Notes: generated by a model from the sequence alone, not told the origin. Positions 26,430 to 39,695 are shown, counted from the first letter of the stretch. The stretch: DNA of 64,000 bases from Anseranas semipalmata (GCA_013399115.1 VXAA01003982.1:55197-119196); one strand, 5' to 3'. Program-made: numbers and translations.

Positions 26430-26970
26430 TCAGAGATGAACACATATATGAAACTGTTTCCATTTGGTGAAGGATCAGTTACTGAGCCTTCAGCTTGGAA
26501 AGAAAACAACTGAGAGAAGATATGATAGGCAGCTTTAAAATCATGACTGGTATAGAGATTACGAACAGAAAATGATTACATTTCTCAGCATCTTGGAATC
26601 AGTGAGCATCTGTGTAATCAGGTTTAAAATGAACAAAAAGAAATATTCTTTCACAAAGTAATCAGCTATAGTGTGAAACCTGTTACCACAGAACATTATG
26701 GAGACAAAGTGTAAAAGGATTTTAAAAGGACTGGACAACTTCAGGGAAGACAGGTCCAGCCATGACTCAAATGAGATGGCCCTGATGCAACCTCCATCTC
26801 ATGAAGTTTATAAAGCACCAATTACCAGATGCAAGGAATGTCTACTAGGGAAGGATTAGTCTAAAAATCCCACTGTTAATAGCTTCCCTTAGTATCAAGG
26901 ACAAGACCCTGGCCTAGATAGACCATTGGTATTACATAACAAAGCTGTCCTTGAAAGTTATGGCAGAGAA
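26430..26970 (+). mobile_element. Ancient CR1 LINE 3' fragment
   Basis: A decayed CR1 3' end in plus orientation, of the old amniote type. Recognisable landmarks in order are 'ccttcagcttggaaagaaaa', 'ctgagagaagatatgatagg', 'taaaatcatgactggtatag', 'aaaagaaatattctttcaca', 'tgggacaact'-like 'aggactggacaacttcaggg' and finally 'ggcctagatagaccattggt'. These follow the order of the canonical tail that ends in 'ctagatggaccattggtctgacccag'. It is truncated on the left and inactive. It lies 460 bases left of a much younger CR1 in the same orientation. Confidence 0.8.
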
Positions 26971-27035
26971 CACAAACTACTTGAACTGCATACAAATCCT
27001 ACAAATTAAAGATTACAAATGTCTGTACTAAAATA

Positions 27036-27079
<44 letters not shown>

Positions 27080-27080
27080 T
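27036..27080 (+). repeat. (AAT)n microsatellite
   Basis: About a dozen near-perfect ATA/AAT trinucleotides with one C interruption near the right end. It lies between the two CR1 copies. Confidence 0.95.
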
Positions 27081-27429
27081 AAAACAACCAAAACAACACT
27101 GAGAGTGACGTCCTGTACTGACCCATTTTCCTTCCCTGTTATTTCCCTGTCACGGACTCTTCAGCTGGCTTGATATAACAGTACTAGAGGTGAACAACCA
27201 GAGACATCATCAAGGGCTTCTGAAAGCATTCAAGCACTGACCTTATGAATGTCAGTGGGATATTTTTCTTATGTTGAGTAAATATTTGATGCTAAAAATA
27301 AAAGTTGAATTTTTTAGTTCCTAAAATCTGAAATTACAACACACAGTTTGTCCAACCACTAAAGAAAAAGCCACTTTTATTGAGTATTTGGTAGGTCTTT
27401 GCTCTGTTGCCATTTCTCCATTCCAAGGA

Positions 27430-27915
27430 CATACTGGAAAAAGTCCAATGGAGGACCACCAAGATCATCAAGAGACTGGAGCACATCTCCTATAAGGAGA
27501 GGCTGAGAAAGCTGGGACTGTTCAGCCTGGAGAAGAGGAGGCCCAGCAGGGAATCTTATCAATGTGTATAAATACCTGAAGGGAGGATGCAGTGAAGATG
27601 GAGCTATGCTATTTTAAGTGGTGCCCAGTGCTAGGACAAAAGGCCTCAGCACAAAGTTGAACATGAGGAACAATGTGGAACAAAGTGGAACACAAGAGGT
27701 TCTGTCTGAACATCAAGAAGCACTTCTTTACTGTGCATATGATGGAGCACTGGAACAGGCTGTCCAGAGAGGCTGTGGAGTCTCCCTCCTTGGAGATCTT
27801 CAAAATCCGCCTGGATGTAGTCCTGTGCAACCTGCTCTAGGTGGCCCTGCTTGAGCAGGGGCATTGAACCAGATGACCTCCAGAAGTCCCTTCTAGCCAT
27901 TCTGTGGTTCTGTGA
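27430..27915 (+). mobile_element. CR1 LINE 3' end, avian type, well preserved
   Basis: The best preserved repeat here. In order it shows 'aagtccaatggaggaccacc', 'ggagaggctgagaaagctgg', 'ctgttcagcctggagaagag', 'cttatcaatgtgtataaata', 'gtggtgcccagtgctaggac', 'gaagcacttctttactgtgc', 'ggagtctccctccttggaga', 'ctaggtggccctgcttgagc' and ends with the tandem terminal words 'ccattctgtggttctgtgac'. CR1 copies are characteristically 5'-truncated and end in such ATTCTGTG-type octamers rather than poly(A). The reading frame of the reverse-transcriptase C-terminus is broken, so it is a dead copy. This element is the main reason to call the genome avian. Confidence 0.95.
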
Positions 27916-28449
27916 CCTGTTTCTCCAATCTGAATTCTAAATGTGAATTTGCTCTGTAACATTCCCAAAGGTTTGAAAATGAAAACATCTCAAAGAAACA
28001 TAGTAGCTTCCTCGCAAATCCAGATGTTACACAAGCCTGAGAAGGACATCAGATGGTTAGTTCCACAGTATATTGTCTCTCCTAGACACCCCAGTTGTTG
28101 ATAGTCAGGGGAAGAACTTGCTTCTTCAGCCTGTTTCCTTAAGCAAACAGGGTTCATGTGATTATACTCTTTCCATGTGTCCCACTCTTTCAAGTTTCAT
28201 GAAGACAGGTGACAGGCACAGACAAAGCCAATTTATTAATGCCTCCACAAAAAGGAAGGTTGCAGAATGAGTGGAATTATCTTCTTACCTGCCAGAAGAT
28301 CCACATGCAGGATCACTGTAAGAATTCTGTTCACAGAACTAGCTGTTTTTGCAACACACTCACCACCTGGAGAATTTACATAGGAGTTAATATATAAGAG
28401 GTCAGCTTTATTTCAGGGACTAGACAAGCCTGTAGTATACAATTAATTG
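27916..28449. other. Spacer between CR1 copies
   Basis: About 530 bases with only short overlapping open frames and no recognisable repeat or gene. Confidence 0.6.
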
Positions 28450-29025
28450 TTCTGAAGACCAGAAGAGACTACAGTGATAATCAGGACAATCTCTTGTATA
28501 CAACAGGGAAGCAAATTTTCCTGGACTAGCTTGTGCCTTTGACCCCAACCTTTATGGTTCACTTACAACAGGATCTTAAGAAAAGCATCCACATTTCCAC
28601 TTCACATTTCCAATACTGAGGAACTTGGTAGGTTGTTCCAACATTAAACTACTGCTAACTATTTAGATCTTGCTATATTGTTATCTGCCAGACAGAAGAA
28701 ACAGTTTAGAGTCCCAGTTAGGTTTACTTGTATACTAAGAGTAAGTCTAATTCTAAACTCTCTCTATATAATTTATTGTTTGATGAATGAAGTAGGCTGA
28801 ACTCATTTTCAAAGTAAAAAGCACATTTTACAACCCTTCTGATCATGTTTGTAGGTTCTTTTTGAACCCTGTCTGACTTTTTTTTTTTTCTTGAATTGCG
28901 ATTACCAGAATTTGACTTCATGATCCAAGTGTGGTCCCAGGTACCAAACACTGAGGTAATAAAACTTCTACATAGTTATTGAATATTCTCCACTCTATAC
29001 ATCCAAGGGTCATTCTTGTTAGGAA
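28450..29025 (-). mobile_element. Ancient CR1 LINE fragment, inverted
   Basis: Decayed minus-strand CR1, read here as its complement. The left end 'gaagaccagaagagactaca' matches the CR1 tail complement 'gaccagaagggaccactatg'. Then follow 'aaaagcatccacatttccac', 'ggtaggttgttccaacatta' and 'tagatcttgctatattgtta'. Further right 'tctttttgaaccctgtctga' and 'gtggtcccaggtaccaaaca' match the reverse-transcriptase part, and 'ctatacatccaagggtcatt' matches 'tatgcatccaaggatcgcat'. The order is consistent throughout, with many substitutions, a T run and indels. Boundaries are approximate. Confidence 0.75.
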
Positions 29026-31507
29026 CTGTTCTATCCATAGGTGAACTAAATCATTTCAATAGGCAACAGATTGCTGGAGGAGACAGACAACCATAGCCTG
29101 ACAAATTTACTACAATAGGACCTTGAAAAGTCACTTTTGTCACTGCTGTTATTGCCAAAAAAAAGGAGACATAGGTACAATGTGGCAAGAATATCAGAAC
29201 GAAGGCTGACAGCTCCCAGCAGCAACTGCTACCATACCTCACTTACCTACTTCATCCTTCCTCTTATCCCCATTCATCCTGCCTAAGTTAGCAAGAAAAG
29301 CACTGAATCTCGCCTCTTCCAACAGTATCCCAGATTCACTTCCTCCACATCTTTCTTTGCTCTGACTGGAGCTAAGCCAAGCTTGACCTAACTTTGAATA
29401 CCTGGATTGTCATTATTCATTCTGCTCCCATTTATGATTCTGGGTCATTTGACTCCACAGATATTCATGTACAGCTAAATATGCACCTGGGCTACCAGTA
29501 TAAAAGCTACATCATGTAGATATGGCTCACTTGCCTTTTTTTCCAGACAGCTGAGTCTGCAATTTGTGAGAGTAAAACTGCTTGTTTCTTTTCTGTAGCC
29601 AGGGCTGAAGGTAACCAAGGCTGCAGCTAAAGAATGGGAAAGTGATAAATGGACAGAGCAATATGTATTAATAGTGATTGAAGCTCATCTTCCAAACCAA
29701 TGATAGAAGAAGTAATATATTTTTTTACATGGTTAAGATGCAAAGACACCAAAATACAGATAGATGGGTTATAACAAAGAATTTATCCAGTGAAACTTTG
29801 GTTAGAAAGCTGTACTATAATAAAGAACTTCTCTGGAGCTAATTCTACTTGAGAAGAATGAAAAAAAAAAAAAAAGTAGAATAAGAAAAGAAGCATTTGG
29901 AAATCAGATATCACAAGCTAGCAAACAGTTAAAAGATATTTTCTAAAGACAACATAATCAATATATCTGCATATCAAGAAGGTGTTTTGTTTTGTTTTGT
30001 TTTGTTTTGTTTTGTTTTGTTTTTCAACATGCAGCTGTATCAGTAGTAGGAAGAGGAGGTTGTGCTATGGTTATGACACTGTCCATGCTGCATTGGGTAT
30101 AGGTTGGAGACACTACAGTCAGCTTAATTCCTGTTTCCCCCCAAATCTGGCCAGATCCAGTGATGGAAGAGGAGCTTTTCTGCCCAGGAATGTTGCTACC
30201 TGTGTAATGAATCTCAATCCAAACCAAAGCCAGAGAAACACAATATCTGTGGGCCACAGTACCTACAGGGATTTAAAAGAGGTTTATATTAAATGTTCCA
30301 GTTTTGGATTAACTCTGATTTCAAATGTAAGTAACTCTAATGCACCTCATGTGACTCAGTGCATAAGGGTTCCTCCCAGTTTTGACCCAGTTGTTATTGG
30401 AGAACTAGTTTTTCAAGCTGTGAAATCCACTTTATAGCAAGGCCTTAAAACTTTGGCAATGCCTTTGAATGACAAATGCAGGCCTTCTCTGAAATACATT
30501 TCAGCTATGTGACCCTGATTTAAGTTAAAATTCATAGACTGTTAATTAGCATGTGGAACAGGAAGTTTCTAAATAGCTCACCAGGTATGTATTTGGCAGG
30601 CAGTACACCAACACTTGAAGTGTGGTTAAAAAAAAAACACTTTTTTTACATCACTGAAAGTTTAATAAATATTTATTTCTTCAGGGACCTCCTATGTTAA
30701 TGAAACCTGTCTGCTCTTGTTTGAATCTTTAAAACTCGTGTTAAATGGTAATGCTGAGGTAGTGTCTCTGAAATTACACCACTAACAGCAGAGCAAATAC
30801 AGAGCATAAGTGTTTTTTGTGTCTACTTAACAGCTTTTATGTGTCCATTAAGTGCTTGTTTTCTGTTTTGTTAATCATTCCAGCTCCCATAATAATTAGA
30901 CGAAAGAGGAAATCGCAATCTCAAATGCTACCGTTTCTCTGGCTCTCCAGAGTTAAAAGGAGGAAGCAGGATTAGATGGCTTTCTCAAATGTTTTTTTTT
31001 TCTTTTGCTAATCATGCCAAAATCACATTTCTGTGCACATTAAATAGTCAGATAGCCCATCAAAATATTGTGTTATTTGTTTAGTATCAGGAAGCAATTC
31101 CATTTACTGTACTAAGATAACATTCAATGGCCTGAACTATTATTTTATCAATGTTATCATTTTCTAAGACCTTGTCCCCTGTCTTCAAAAATTGTTTAAC
31201 TACTGATCCCACAACCTACAAATATGCTTCTTAGCTTTACAACCCTGGAATGACATACTACATGGCAGAACAGCTTGGCAGGCTGATACCACATACAGCA
31301 AAGTGTTTGTGCTGCCAAGAGTCATGTGCCAGGACAAAGGTCACAAAATCTCATGTTGAAAGGAGTCCTGCTCAGACCATTTTCTTTACAGCAGACTTAC
31401 TTTCCATATAACACACCTCCCATCTTCAAATCATGTTTTAACTGGATCACGAATTTGCACTTGTTTCAAGCCAATGTCTGCATATTTTATGTCACTGACT
31501 TTTACCT
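29026..31507. other. Non-coding stretch
   Basis: No gene recognised. The 151-codon plus frame at 29982-30437 starts inside the TTTTG repeat, which encodes a Phe/Cys/Val/Leu run, and has no recognisable domain. An A run lies at 29861-29875. Confidence 0.65.
29984..30024 (+). repeat. (GTTTT)n pentanucleotide repeat
   Basis: Eight perfect GTTTT units. Likely length-variable. It is responsible for the apparent start of an open frame here. Confidence 0.95.
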
Positions 31508-31550
31508 AGATAACTTCCTGAGATCCCTTCCAACCTCATGATCCTGTGAG
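31508..31550 (+). mobile_element. CR1 3'-terminal stub
   Basis: Only the last part of a CR1 tail is visible: 'tcctgagatcccttccaacc' followed by 'tcatgatcctgtgag'. This corresponds to the usual 'gaggtcccttccaacctcaaccattctgtgat' ending in plus orientation. The sequence to the left does not continue the CR1 match, so the copy is either extremely truncated or eroded. Confidence 0.5.
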
Positions 31551-32254
31551 TGTTGCTGAAAGATCCTGCAACAGCTTAGTACCATGGTCATTTCTCTTGT
31601 TCATGACCCAGTTATATATATTCCTCTCATCACGTGACGCATGCAGATGCATTCATTAGGACAGAGGAAATGTAGAAGACCACTTCCATATAAAACTGTC
31701 CCCATGAGAGACAGCGAGGCTGGGCTTAGGCACTCAAAATACTATCTTCTTTTCAATTCTATTCCCAGATTTCTATTACAGTACTGCACTTTTATTGTTT
31801 CTTTCAATCAAAACTTCATGCAACAGAAGATTCAGGGAGATTTAGAAATCTAGCCCTTACAAAGCCATATTGATTACAGAATAACTCAAATTCCTATAAT
31901 CCTATGAGGGATCTCAAATCTTGGAGATGCAGCTTCATTTACAGGGCCTTTCCTCCAAATGAAACCTGGGAGAAACACTCAACTCTTACTCCCTACTCCA
32001 TAAGAAACATTTCTGCTGGAGTTGTAAAACTCCTGAGGCAGCTAAAGTGAGAGTGGAAGACATTCCAGGAGTGCCAATGGAGAATAAAAGACTGAAAATA
32101 GTTAATAATGGGAGTTTTTGTTCCAACAGTTGTACAGTTCTGATTCTTGTCCAAGCCAGCCAAGCCAGCTTTAAGGGGTGTTGATGGTACCTCATATTCA
32201 CTGAGTAGAGAAGTGCACTTTAAGTCTGGACAAATGCATAAGCTTGCAAGGTAT

Positions 32255-32284
32255 GGTTTGGTTTGGTTTGGTTTGGTATGGTTT
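32255..32284 (+). repeat. (GGTTT)n pentanucleotide repeat
   Basis: Six GGTTT-type units, the fifth altered to GGTAT. Short tandem array, likely slippage-derived. Confidence 0.9.
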
Positions 32285-32590
32285 CAGATTACTAGAAATC
32301 TAGACTTTCAATACCTACAAAATATTGATTTTACAATTTTAATACCACATTCTATTATAGAAGAAAGTTTTTTGTCAATGTAAAGCTCCAGCTCAAATCT
32401 TGATTTTCTATTGCTTTCTGAATTTCATATCCTAAATGTATGCCTCATTTAATTTATCCAGACTAGGAGTACATCTGTTCAGTATTTGGCATACAAAATG
32501 TTAAGAAGTACACATTGAAGAAATATCCAGACTAAGTTATCAGCCTACGTACAAAAAGGAATTAAACTGAAATTTAAGAACTAATTTCAC

Positions 32591-32795
32591 CTCTCTGATC
32601 TGTCTGGCAGACCTTTTCCTTATTATTGTCTTCTCCAGTACATCCATTCCTCTAATGCCAAATAGGATTTCATATACATAAAGGCAATAAAAAGGTAGTG
32701 GTGAGACCAACCCAGCAGACACAGTACTAACGCCAATGGTCAGCTGGCACAGAATGAAAGAGAAGGAAAGTAAGAAACTTTTGATGAGTTTCACC
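32591..32795 (-). CDS. Candidate internal exon, unknown product
   Basis: On the minus strand a pyrimidine-rich acceptor (TTTCTTTCCACCTGCAG) is followed by 205 open bases and then a donor-like AG/GTGAAA. The first base would complete a codon and the rest gives 68 codons ending in phase 0. The peptide is hydrophobic in two segments, roughly residues 4-24 (IKSFLLSFSFILCQLTIG) and 25-50 (ending FYCLYVYEILFGI). It then turns basic (IIRKRSARQIRE), which would suit a membrane protein. I do not recognise the family. The donor is only moderate, no neighbouring exon was identified, and exon-like combinations of this size arise by chance in 64 kb. The orientation would fit a gene transcribed leftward from the CpG island at the right edge, which is inference only. 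Confidence 0.22.
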
Positions 32796-33508
32796 CTGCA
32801 GGTGGAAAGAAAGACTTTAGCACACATTTCGAAATGACAAGGGAGAGTAGCTAATTCTGTTTTTCAGCATATGATTTTCCATTTATTAACATGATTATTC
32901 TTTTTACTGGAAAAAACATCTAAATCCTGCAATTCATTCCATTGTCCTATTTCCTTTAGAAATGCACTGATATATGGCAGTGCCATAGTGGCACTTCAAA
33001 GAGGACTACCAGTCCTTCCTGTGGGAAGGCAACAAAAGTGTGACGCACACTGGACCTTCCCATACCAGAAGGTCATTGTCTCTATTGCAAGCACCGAAGA
33101 AATGACCTAGTCATGGAATAGATGGGGGGAAAAGAAAAAAAAAACACCATTGACAGGAAGCTGAGAAAAGAGACATGATTCTGGTGCATGAGCTTCTTCT
33201 CAATTTGAATCAAACAATCTTACTGTTGTTAAAACATATTCCTCTCATACAGCACATTCCATCCATAGACCCTATTTATTTATTACTGAACCTAACAACC
33301 AGTCTCCAGCATTCTTATTCTTATTCTTTTATAGGCAAAGATCCATAGATACAGAAATGTCTTGTCCAAATGACTGCATCACTGGCAGGGCAATACATCT
33401 CTTACATATATAATTTCAATATAATATATTTCTCATGCTCCATGTTAATCTAGTACTTTGCGATTGGATGCAATTATAACTGCTTTAAATTAACAGCAAT
33501 TATTTAGT

Positions 33509-33535
33509 ATATTTATTTGTTTGTTTGTTTGTTTT
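33509..33535 (+). repeat. (TTTG)n tetranucleotide repeat
   Basis: Four to five TTTG units preceded by TTTA and followed by T-rich sequence. Confidence 0.85.
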
Positions 33536-36500
33536 TAAATAAATGTAGCATATAAAACCAAGTTCGTGATGATTTTAAACACTACTTCAAGAAAAGTCCT
33601 AAACTGTTGCACAAACAGACAAACATAACTTCTGCAAAGCAATCACAAAAGAGAATGATTTTGTACTCTGCACAAGAAAGCAGGAACCACATGGGACTGT
33701 AATACATAAATAGAAAGGGATTGTGTCAGTGCAATGAACAATATGGTTACACCAGCTAAATGTGAGTACTACTGGTATCTGAATATCTCCAAATTAATAT
33801 CCTTTCTATAGTTTTAAGAAATAATCCACCCTGATGACTGAATGCTCTGTCAGATTCGTGCCTAGGTATAGTATGTTAAATTACGTGTTTTAAGAAGAAT
33901 TAATCAAGCTGACACACCTCTCTGAAAAAGATGCTTTTCAAAATGAATGGGAAAACAGCAACAACCAATAATGAAACTTTAAAAATAAATACATAAATAA
34001 ATGAAGGGACGAGAGGCAGCAAGACATAGGTTATTTTTGGAAGAACGTTAAAAGTATTTCCTCAGTGGACCACATTATATTCTCAATTTTCAATCAAAAT
34101 CCCTTTTGACAACACAATATGGCTTTTAGATTGACCAGCTAATCTAGTATTTGGGGAAGCAAATGACTACCTGTTATGATGGTAAAGATGACAGAGATGA
34201 CCTCTTCAAAACACCATCCCTGTTAGCAAAAAAGTCTTAATACATACATGATGCATCTTACACATGTTGCCTGCGCAGAGAGAGTTACAGACAGATAGAT
34301 AAACTTGTAATTGTTTAAATGAGGAAAAATTAAGTAGAGGACTCAGTTCTCACCCCTTTTCTACTTCAGCCACCACAGTGACTTTAATATCTCTATAGAA
34401 GCACAACTGTGTAAGCTGTAGCCCAGCACTTCTTCAACAGACAGCTGGTATCCTTCGCAGCAGTCCTCTTAGCTCCCTGGCAGCAAACTGTCTTTGGTGC
34501 AATGCCCCCGTGAGTGCTTTTGCCACCATGGTTCTTGACTGTTCCAGTGAAGAAAAGGGGCACAATACTTAACATAGATTTCAAAATATTCCTCTTCCAA
34601 TACTGTTTTACCTCCCTTCCTACATTGCTTTCTAGCTTCAAATGCATCCTATTCTGTGAGTCAATGCTACAGAGCTGGCTGAGCTGATTGCCTGCCTCCC
34701 GTTCTGACTACAGGCGGCATCAGATCCTTTCCATTCAGTGCATCTGTCCAGTCTGGCAACCTGTCAGTATCACTGTTCCGCACACTGCAGATATGGCCAT
34801 GACAGGACAATACAGCTTATCATTGTATTGATGGAATGTCACCTCCCTTACAAGAAGTATTAGGAACTTCACAAGAAATATAGCTACAATTCAACTGAAC
34901 ATTAATCAAAGCATAACTCATAGATCCTTCCTAAAGGCAAGCTTTGCAGATATCCTTAATAGTAAGTCAACACATAATCACAGATAAACTGAAATGATGT
35001 TTCAGTAAAATCCAGGAGCTGGTTACATGTCAGAATATAGTTACTTATACTGATTAAAGATGACAAGGGCTAAGGAATAAACAGAGTAAGGTCTGTCTTT
35101 CCCAGCTATGCAGTGATCAGATGGGGAGCTATGCAACTGTTGAGTAGTATGGTGTTATTTCTGCCAGTAGCACCACCACAGTAACAACCTAGGCATCACT
35201 GGACACAGGATATCTTCTCTCGCATTTATTTTGTCAGAGCCTCTATTTCTGATATTGAGCCATTCGCTGCACAAGCAAACTTTAGCAACAAATACTTCAG
35301 ACAGTAGAGATACTAATTCAGGCTTGTTGTCTGTTAAGACCCACAAGGCGCCACAGACTGTGAAGCCAGAAGAAAATTCAACCTTTAACCACCCCACTGA
35401 GGACCTAGCAAAACTAAACTGTAGAAAACAAAAGCTTCAATCTGTAAATCTTTATTGGCAATATGAGCTACCTTAATCATATCTGTAAATCTATCAAAAT
35501 AACTCAGCGTTTTGGAAAACATTAAAGCACTTATTTGGGTGCCTAGATCTGAATTGTTGGATGTGATTGGTCTAATGAACAAAAGCTGAGGGAACAACCC
35601 ACGACCCAAAGCATTATCAAAGCCTACTCCAGTTCTCACCACTCAAATTGCTTTCGCTCTTAGTGTAATTGTCTGAAGTGCATGAGTTAAAAAAAAAAAA
35701 AAAATACTCAGCAATGTTCAGCAGTGTTTCATCTTAGCATGGTGTACATTGTTGGATTGCATAATTGTTTTAATAAAAAACTTCATTTCAGAAGCTCTTT
35801 CCCTGTACAGGACACAGTATCAGTTGATACAGATCTCCAAAACTCCACTCATTACGTGGATTACTTAATACAGATGGCTGATAACTATTTGAAAATTCCC
35901 TTGTTTACCGGTCCATGCAAGCCTCAATTCACATGTCTAAATGTATCCTTATAAAGGAAAAGTACTTAAGCGTGTGTTTAATTCCCAAAGTCCCAGGCTC
36001 AAATGCTTTCTGCAGTAGAATTGTTGTAACTGTGATTGTCTAAAGAGACTGCTTTCCAGAACAGGGGTGTTTTTTCTGAACAAAGGCCACAGCTCATTTT
36101 AGAAATATGTGCCTGTCTTACCAAAATAAATGGCACACTGTTAGAGCCAATGCTCCCATACCTGTGTGAAGTGACTTCACTTCAGCAGTGCTGTTTACCT
36201 ACTGTGCCTGCTCCTCACAGCGGCACGGTAACAAGGGGTTGTTTGTGAATTAAGAATCTCTGACTTTCAGGTCATCTGTAGTCTTGATTGCACAATTTTG
36301 AAATGGGAAAAAAATAAACTACATTTCTTAGCTCTCAGATTTCTGTGGATTTCCATGATTCTGGGAAGAAGTACAATTTTATGGAGCTGCACTAGTCATT
36401 GTTAATTTAAAATGAATATAAAAACATATTTTAGAGCTAAATTACCTTTTTCAGAAGAAATGTTGCATCATTCTCTAACCATAATTTATATGAATTCAGA

Positions 36501-38333
36501 TTGCAGTTCTGGGACCTGGAAGCCAATTTTTATTTATTTTTTTTTAGTTACAGTAAAAAATTCTGCATTAACAGCATAGTTTCTGTTCATCAAAGTTCTA
36601 ATTTTCATTGGTTTTTTGGTTTTCAGCTCTATAAATCCTAAATGTGCCTTTCATTTAATTTTTCCACACTTTAAGTACATCTGTTCAACATTTGGTTCAT
36701 GAAACACTAGGAAGTATGCTCTGAAGAAATATTCACTTTACTTGTCAGCCTACAAAAAAAATGCAACAAATCTGTACTAAAGTTTTTCTTTTCAGTAGCT
36801 CCCTTAACCAGCTAACTCCCACACTTACTAAAAACATCTGTAATTTACTTGACATAAAGATAGTCCTACACCTAAAACATCTATTAAAATATGGATTCCC
36901 ATTTCTAGATTCTTAGAATCATAGAAGGCAGTAAAACAATACTATAATGTCTTTATATTATGGCAAAACATGTCAGCTTAGAATTTATCTGAATAGAAAT
37001 TGTGGTCTCTTTTGCTAGCTCTCTCATCAGCTTTCTCTTAATGTGTAATATTTACTCTTTGCCACACTAAACTCTATACTGGGAGGAAGGTGTTCCCACC
37101 TATTTCAAAAAATCTCCTCCTATTTAAAATATGTATATCTCTATATGTACTCCTCTCTCATAACTAGAGATAAAGAAACATAAAGAAAGAGTTAAACTAA
37201 TGACTATCACTTCACTCTGTTAAAGCCCAGGAAATAACAGAGCAAATGTGTTAAATGTTGGTGGAAGCCATACTATTTCAAATGAATGAGAATGTAAAGT
37301 GACGATAAATATGCTGTACACTTCATAACACAAATCATGTCAGCTCCTCAGTGATCTACTACAAGTTACACCAAAAAAAAAAAAAAAAAGAGTTTTGACC
37401 TGTACTGCTGTAAATTCTGATTTCAAGTGAGTGTGACATCAGTATAAGTTTTAGTGGAGCTGCTTCTCCAGTTACATGATGGAATAGCAAAGTTCAGTGT
37501 CTGGCCACGGCACTGACTTTTCTGCAGGCTGATATAATTTAGGTCAGGGTACAACAACTGCAACCCAAACCTTTACACACCAGCCAGGCAAATAATACCT
37601 GCTGACCAACAAAATACAGAAAGGTTTTCCCTATAAAGATTCTCTACATTCTGGTTAAAATGTAAGGCTTCTTAGACTGATACAATGGCAATGGCTCCAA
37701 GTGAAAACTGTGTGCTAGCTGTATGAGCCACTAAAGTTCTCAGGTGTCATTTCTACCCATCAGGCAGTTGAAATAAACCCTAGTATCTTCAGACAACCTC
37801 TTATTTCTCTGAGTGTGGCATCTTCTGGTCCCAGGCTAATTTCCCAAATACATGGACCTTAGAAAAACTGAGATGAGGGGAAAATGGAACTGTGTATCTA
37901 CTTGAAAGTTTCAGACTGTTCAAAGAACTGCACTTATCAATCCATGTTACTTACCTGCCAGACCCCAGCCAAAGACCACAGATTTTGTCAGAACAAGAAA
38001 GTCATGCCAAGATTGCGAGATATCAGAGGAAGATATCAGAGGATACCACAACACTTGATGTTTTGCAGTCTGAAGATAGAGATCCCACCAGTAAATGGTG
38101 TATAGCCCTTTCTTGTCTGAAGACTGTCCTCTTTGTCATTGATCTGTTTCATTTTCAGTGACTTGTAAGTAGTGGAAAACAGGGAACTATGGCTTGTAAA
38201 TAGTGGCAGAAATTTTCCCAACAGTCTCCATTATATCATTTACCATGTCTGTATGTCTGTATAAGTACTTGGAGAAACACCATTCTCTTATTTAACAGTC
38301 CTGTATGTACTTTTCTTGATGATAATAATAATT

Positions 38334-38386
38334 AAAAAAACAAAAACAAAAACAAAAACAAAAAAAAAAAAAACAAAAAAAAAAAC
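38334..38386 (+). repeat. (CAAAAA)n A-rich repeat
   Basis: CAAAAA units that run into long A tracts with single C interruptions. No retrocopy body was recognised to its left. Confidence 0.9.
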
Positions 38387-39695
38387 TACATTTCCTTTCA
38401 ATTATGCCATTCTAAATCATATAAAAATATTTGTTTTTTCCTTCCTGGATGCAAAGCTGTGATAACTGATATATTTTTCTTTGTTTTGATGTGCATGTAA
38501 AATGCTCAGAGTAGTAATTGTGCATGCTTCAAACCTGTTATTTAAAACTGCCTGCTTCTAACATGTATCAGAAACAGAAAACATCAAATAAATTTGAGTA
38601 ATTCCAGCACAAGGATTACTGAGAATTCCATTGGATTGTGACTGCTTGTCAAAAAGGTGGATTCTGGGCATCAAGGTTTATTTTCTTCATTGGATTTGGC
38701 AACATCATACATTCAACAGATTGATAATTTTCCGTGTGATCTCCTTTTCTAGTTGGGTTTTTTTTTTTTTTTTGGCTTCTCAGAGTCCCTTATTAAAAGT
38801 GCTCTGTCCATTTATTAGCTTATAAAAAACAGGATTGTTTTTGGATAGAATGGGTAAGAAGTGCTGGAAAGTTAATAATCTGAACTACCCAAGCGAAATA
38901 AAATTTGCAGACAGCTATTGCTGTTATGGGAGATAATAAGAAGAATGGTTTAGGTATGAAGTTTTTTTTATTTTCATAACATGCCACCAGGTGCTGTACG
39001 CTCTGTAGCATGGTACTCTGTTACTGAATTGACCCTTGGGAGGTAATGATAAAGAAAACTCTAAAAAAAAAAATCAAAGAAACTGTTCTGGAGGGGTTCC
39101 ACAAAGACTCAGGAGTCTATTGATCTGTCTCCTGTTCGAAATATCTTTTTATTCTTTCCCCAAAAGGTTATGCTACTGGCACACTCTCTCAAACATCTCA
39201 TCCACTTAACTACTTTATAAGCACAACTGGCCTTACATGCATTAAGGTCTAGAGAAAGATTTCTCTATCTTTTCTCATCACAGCCTCAAAGCATGCACTT
39301 GGCTCCTTATCAGCATCATTATTCCCTACAGTAAACCTTCAACAATCTGTGTATTTATATCTGTAATGAATCCTAGAATTGTCTATACTGGCTGAAGTGC
39401 CACATTGTAGAAGAGCAGTAAAAGCTGAACAACAACAACAAAAAAGGCATATCTCAAATCCATAGTAGTCTGTTTGCACGAGTCCCAGTAAAAATGCTGG
39501 CTGACTCCTGAAAAAGGAAGCCATATGGGCAAACATGCTGCAACCTAGAAGCTGTTTAGGACTGTTCAACTGTCCTAATTCTTTTTTGAAAAGAAAAGTT
39601 TTCTGGATGGTATAATATCCTAAGCAGCTCATACTGAATTTCCATCTGATGTTGTTCTTGACCAAGAGTTTTTTTCCCTTCAGCCATTCCTTCCT

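Noticed and set aside
27377..27900. Several open frames on both strands
   Set aside because: They are shadows of the CR1 element at 27430-27915, not host genes.
29982..30437. 151-codon plus-strand open frame
   Set aside because: Its start lies in the GTTTT repeat and the remainder resembles no family.
30758..30772. TGAGGTAGTG, similar to the let-7 seed
   Set aside because: The rest of the let-7 mature sequence and the hairpin partner are missing.
36905..37160. TTAGAATCATAGAA-type words resembling the end of an inverted CR1
   Set aside because: The match is about 14 bases and the following sequence does not continue into a recognisable CR1 tail.
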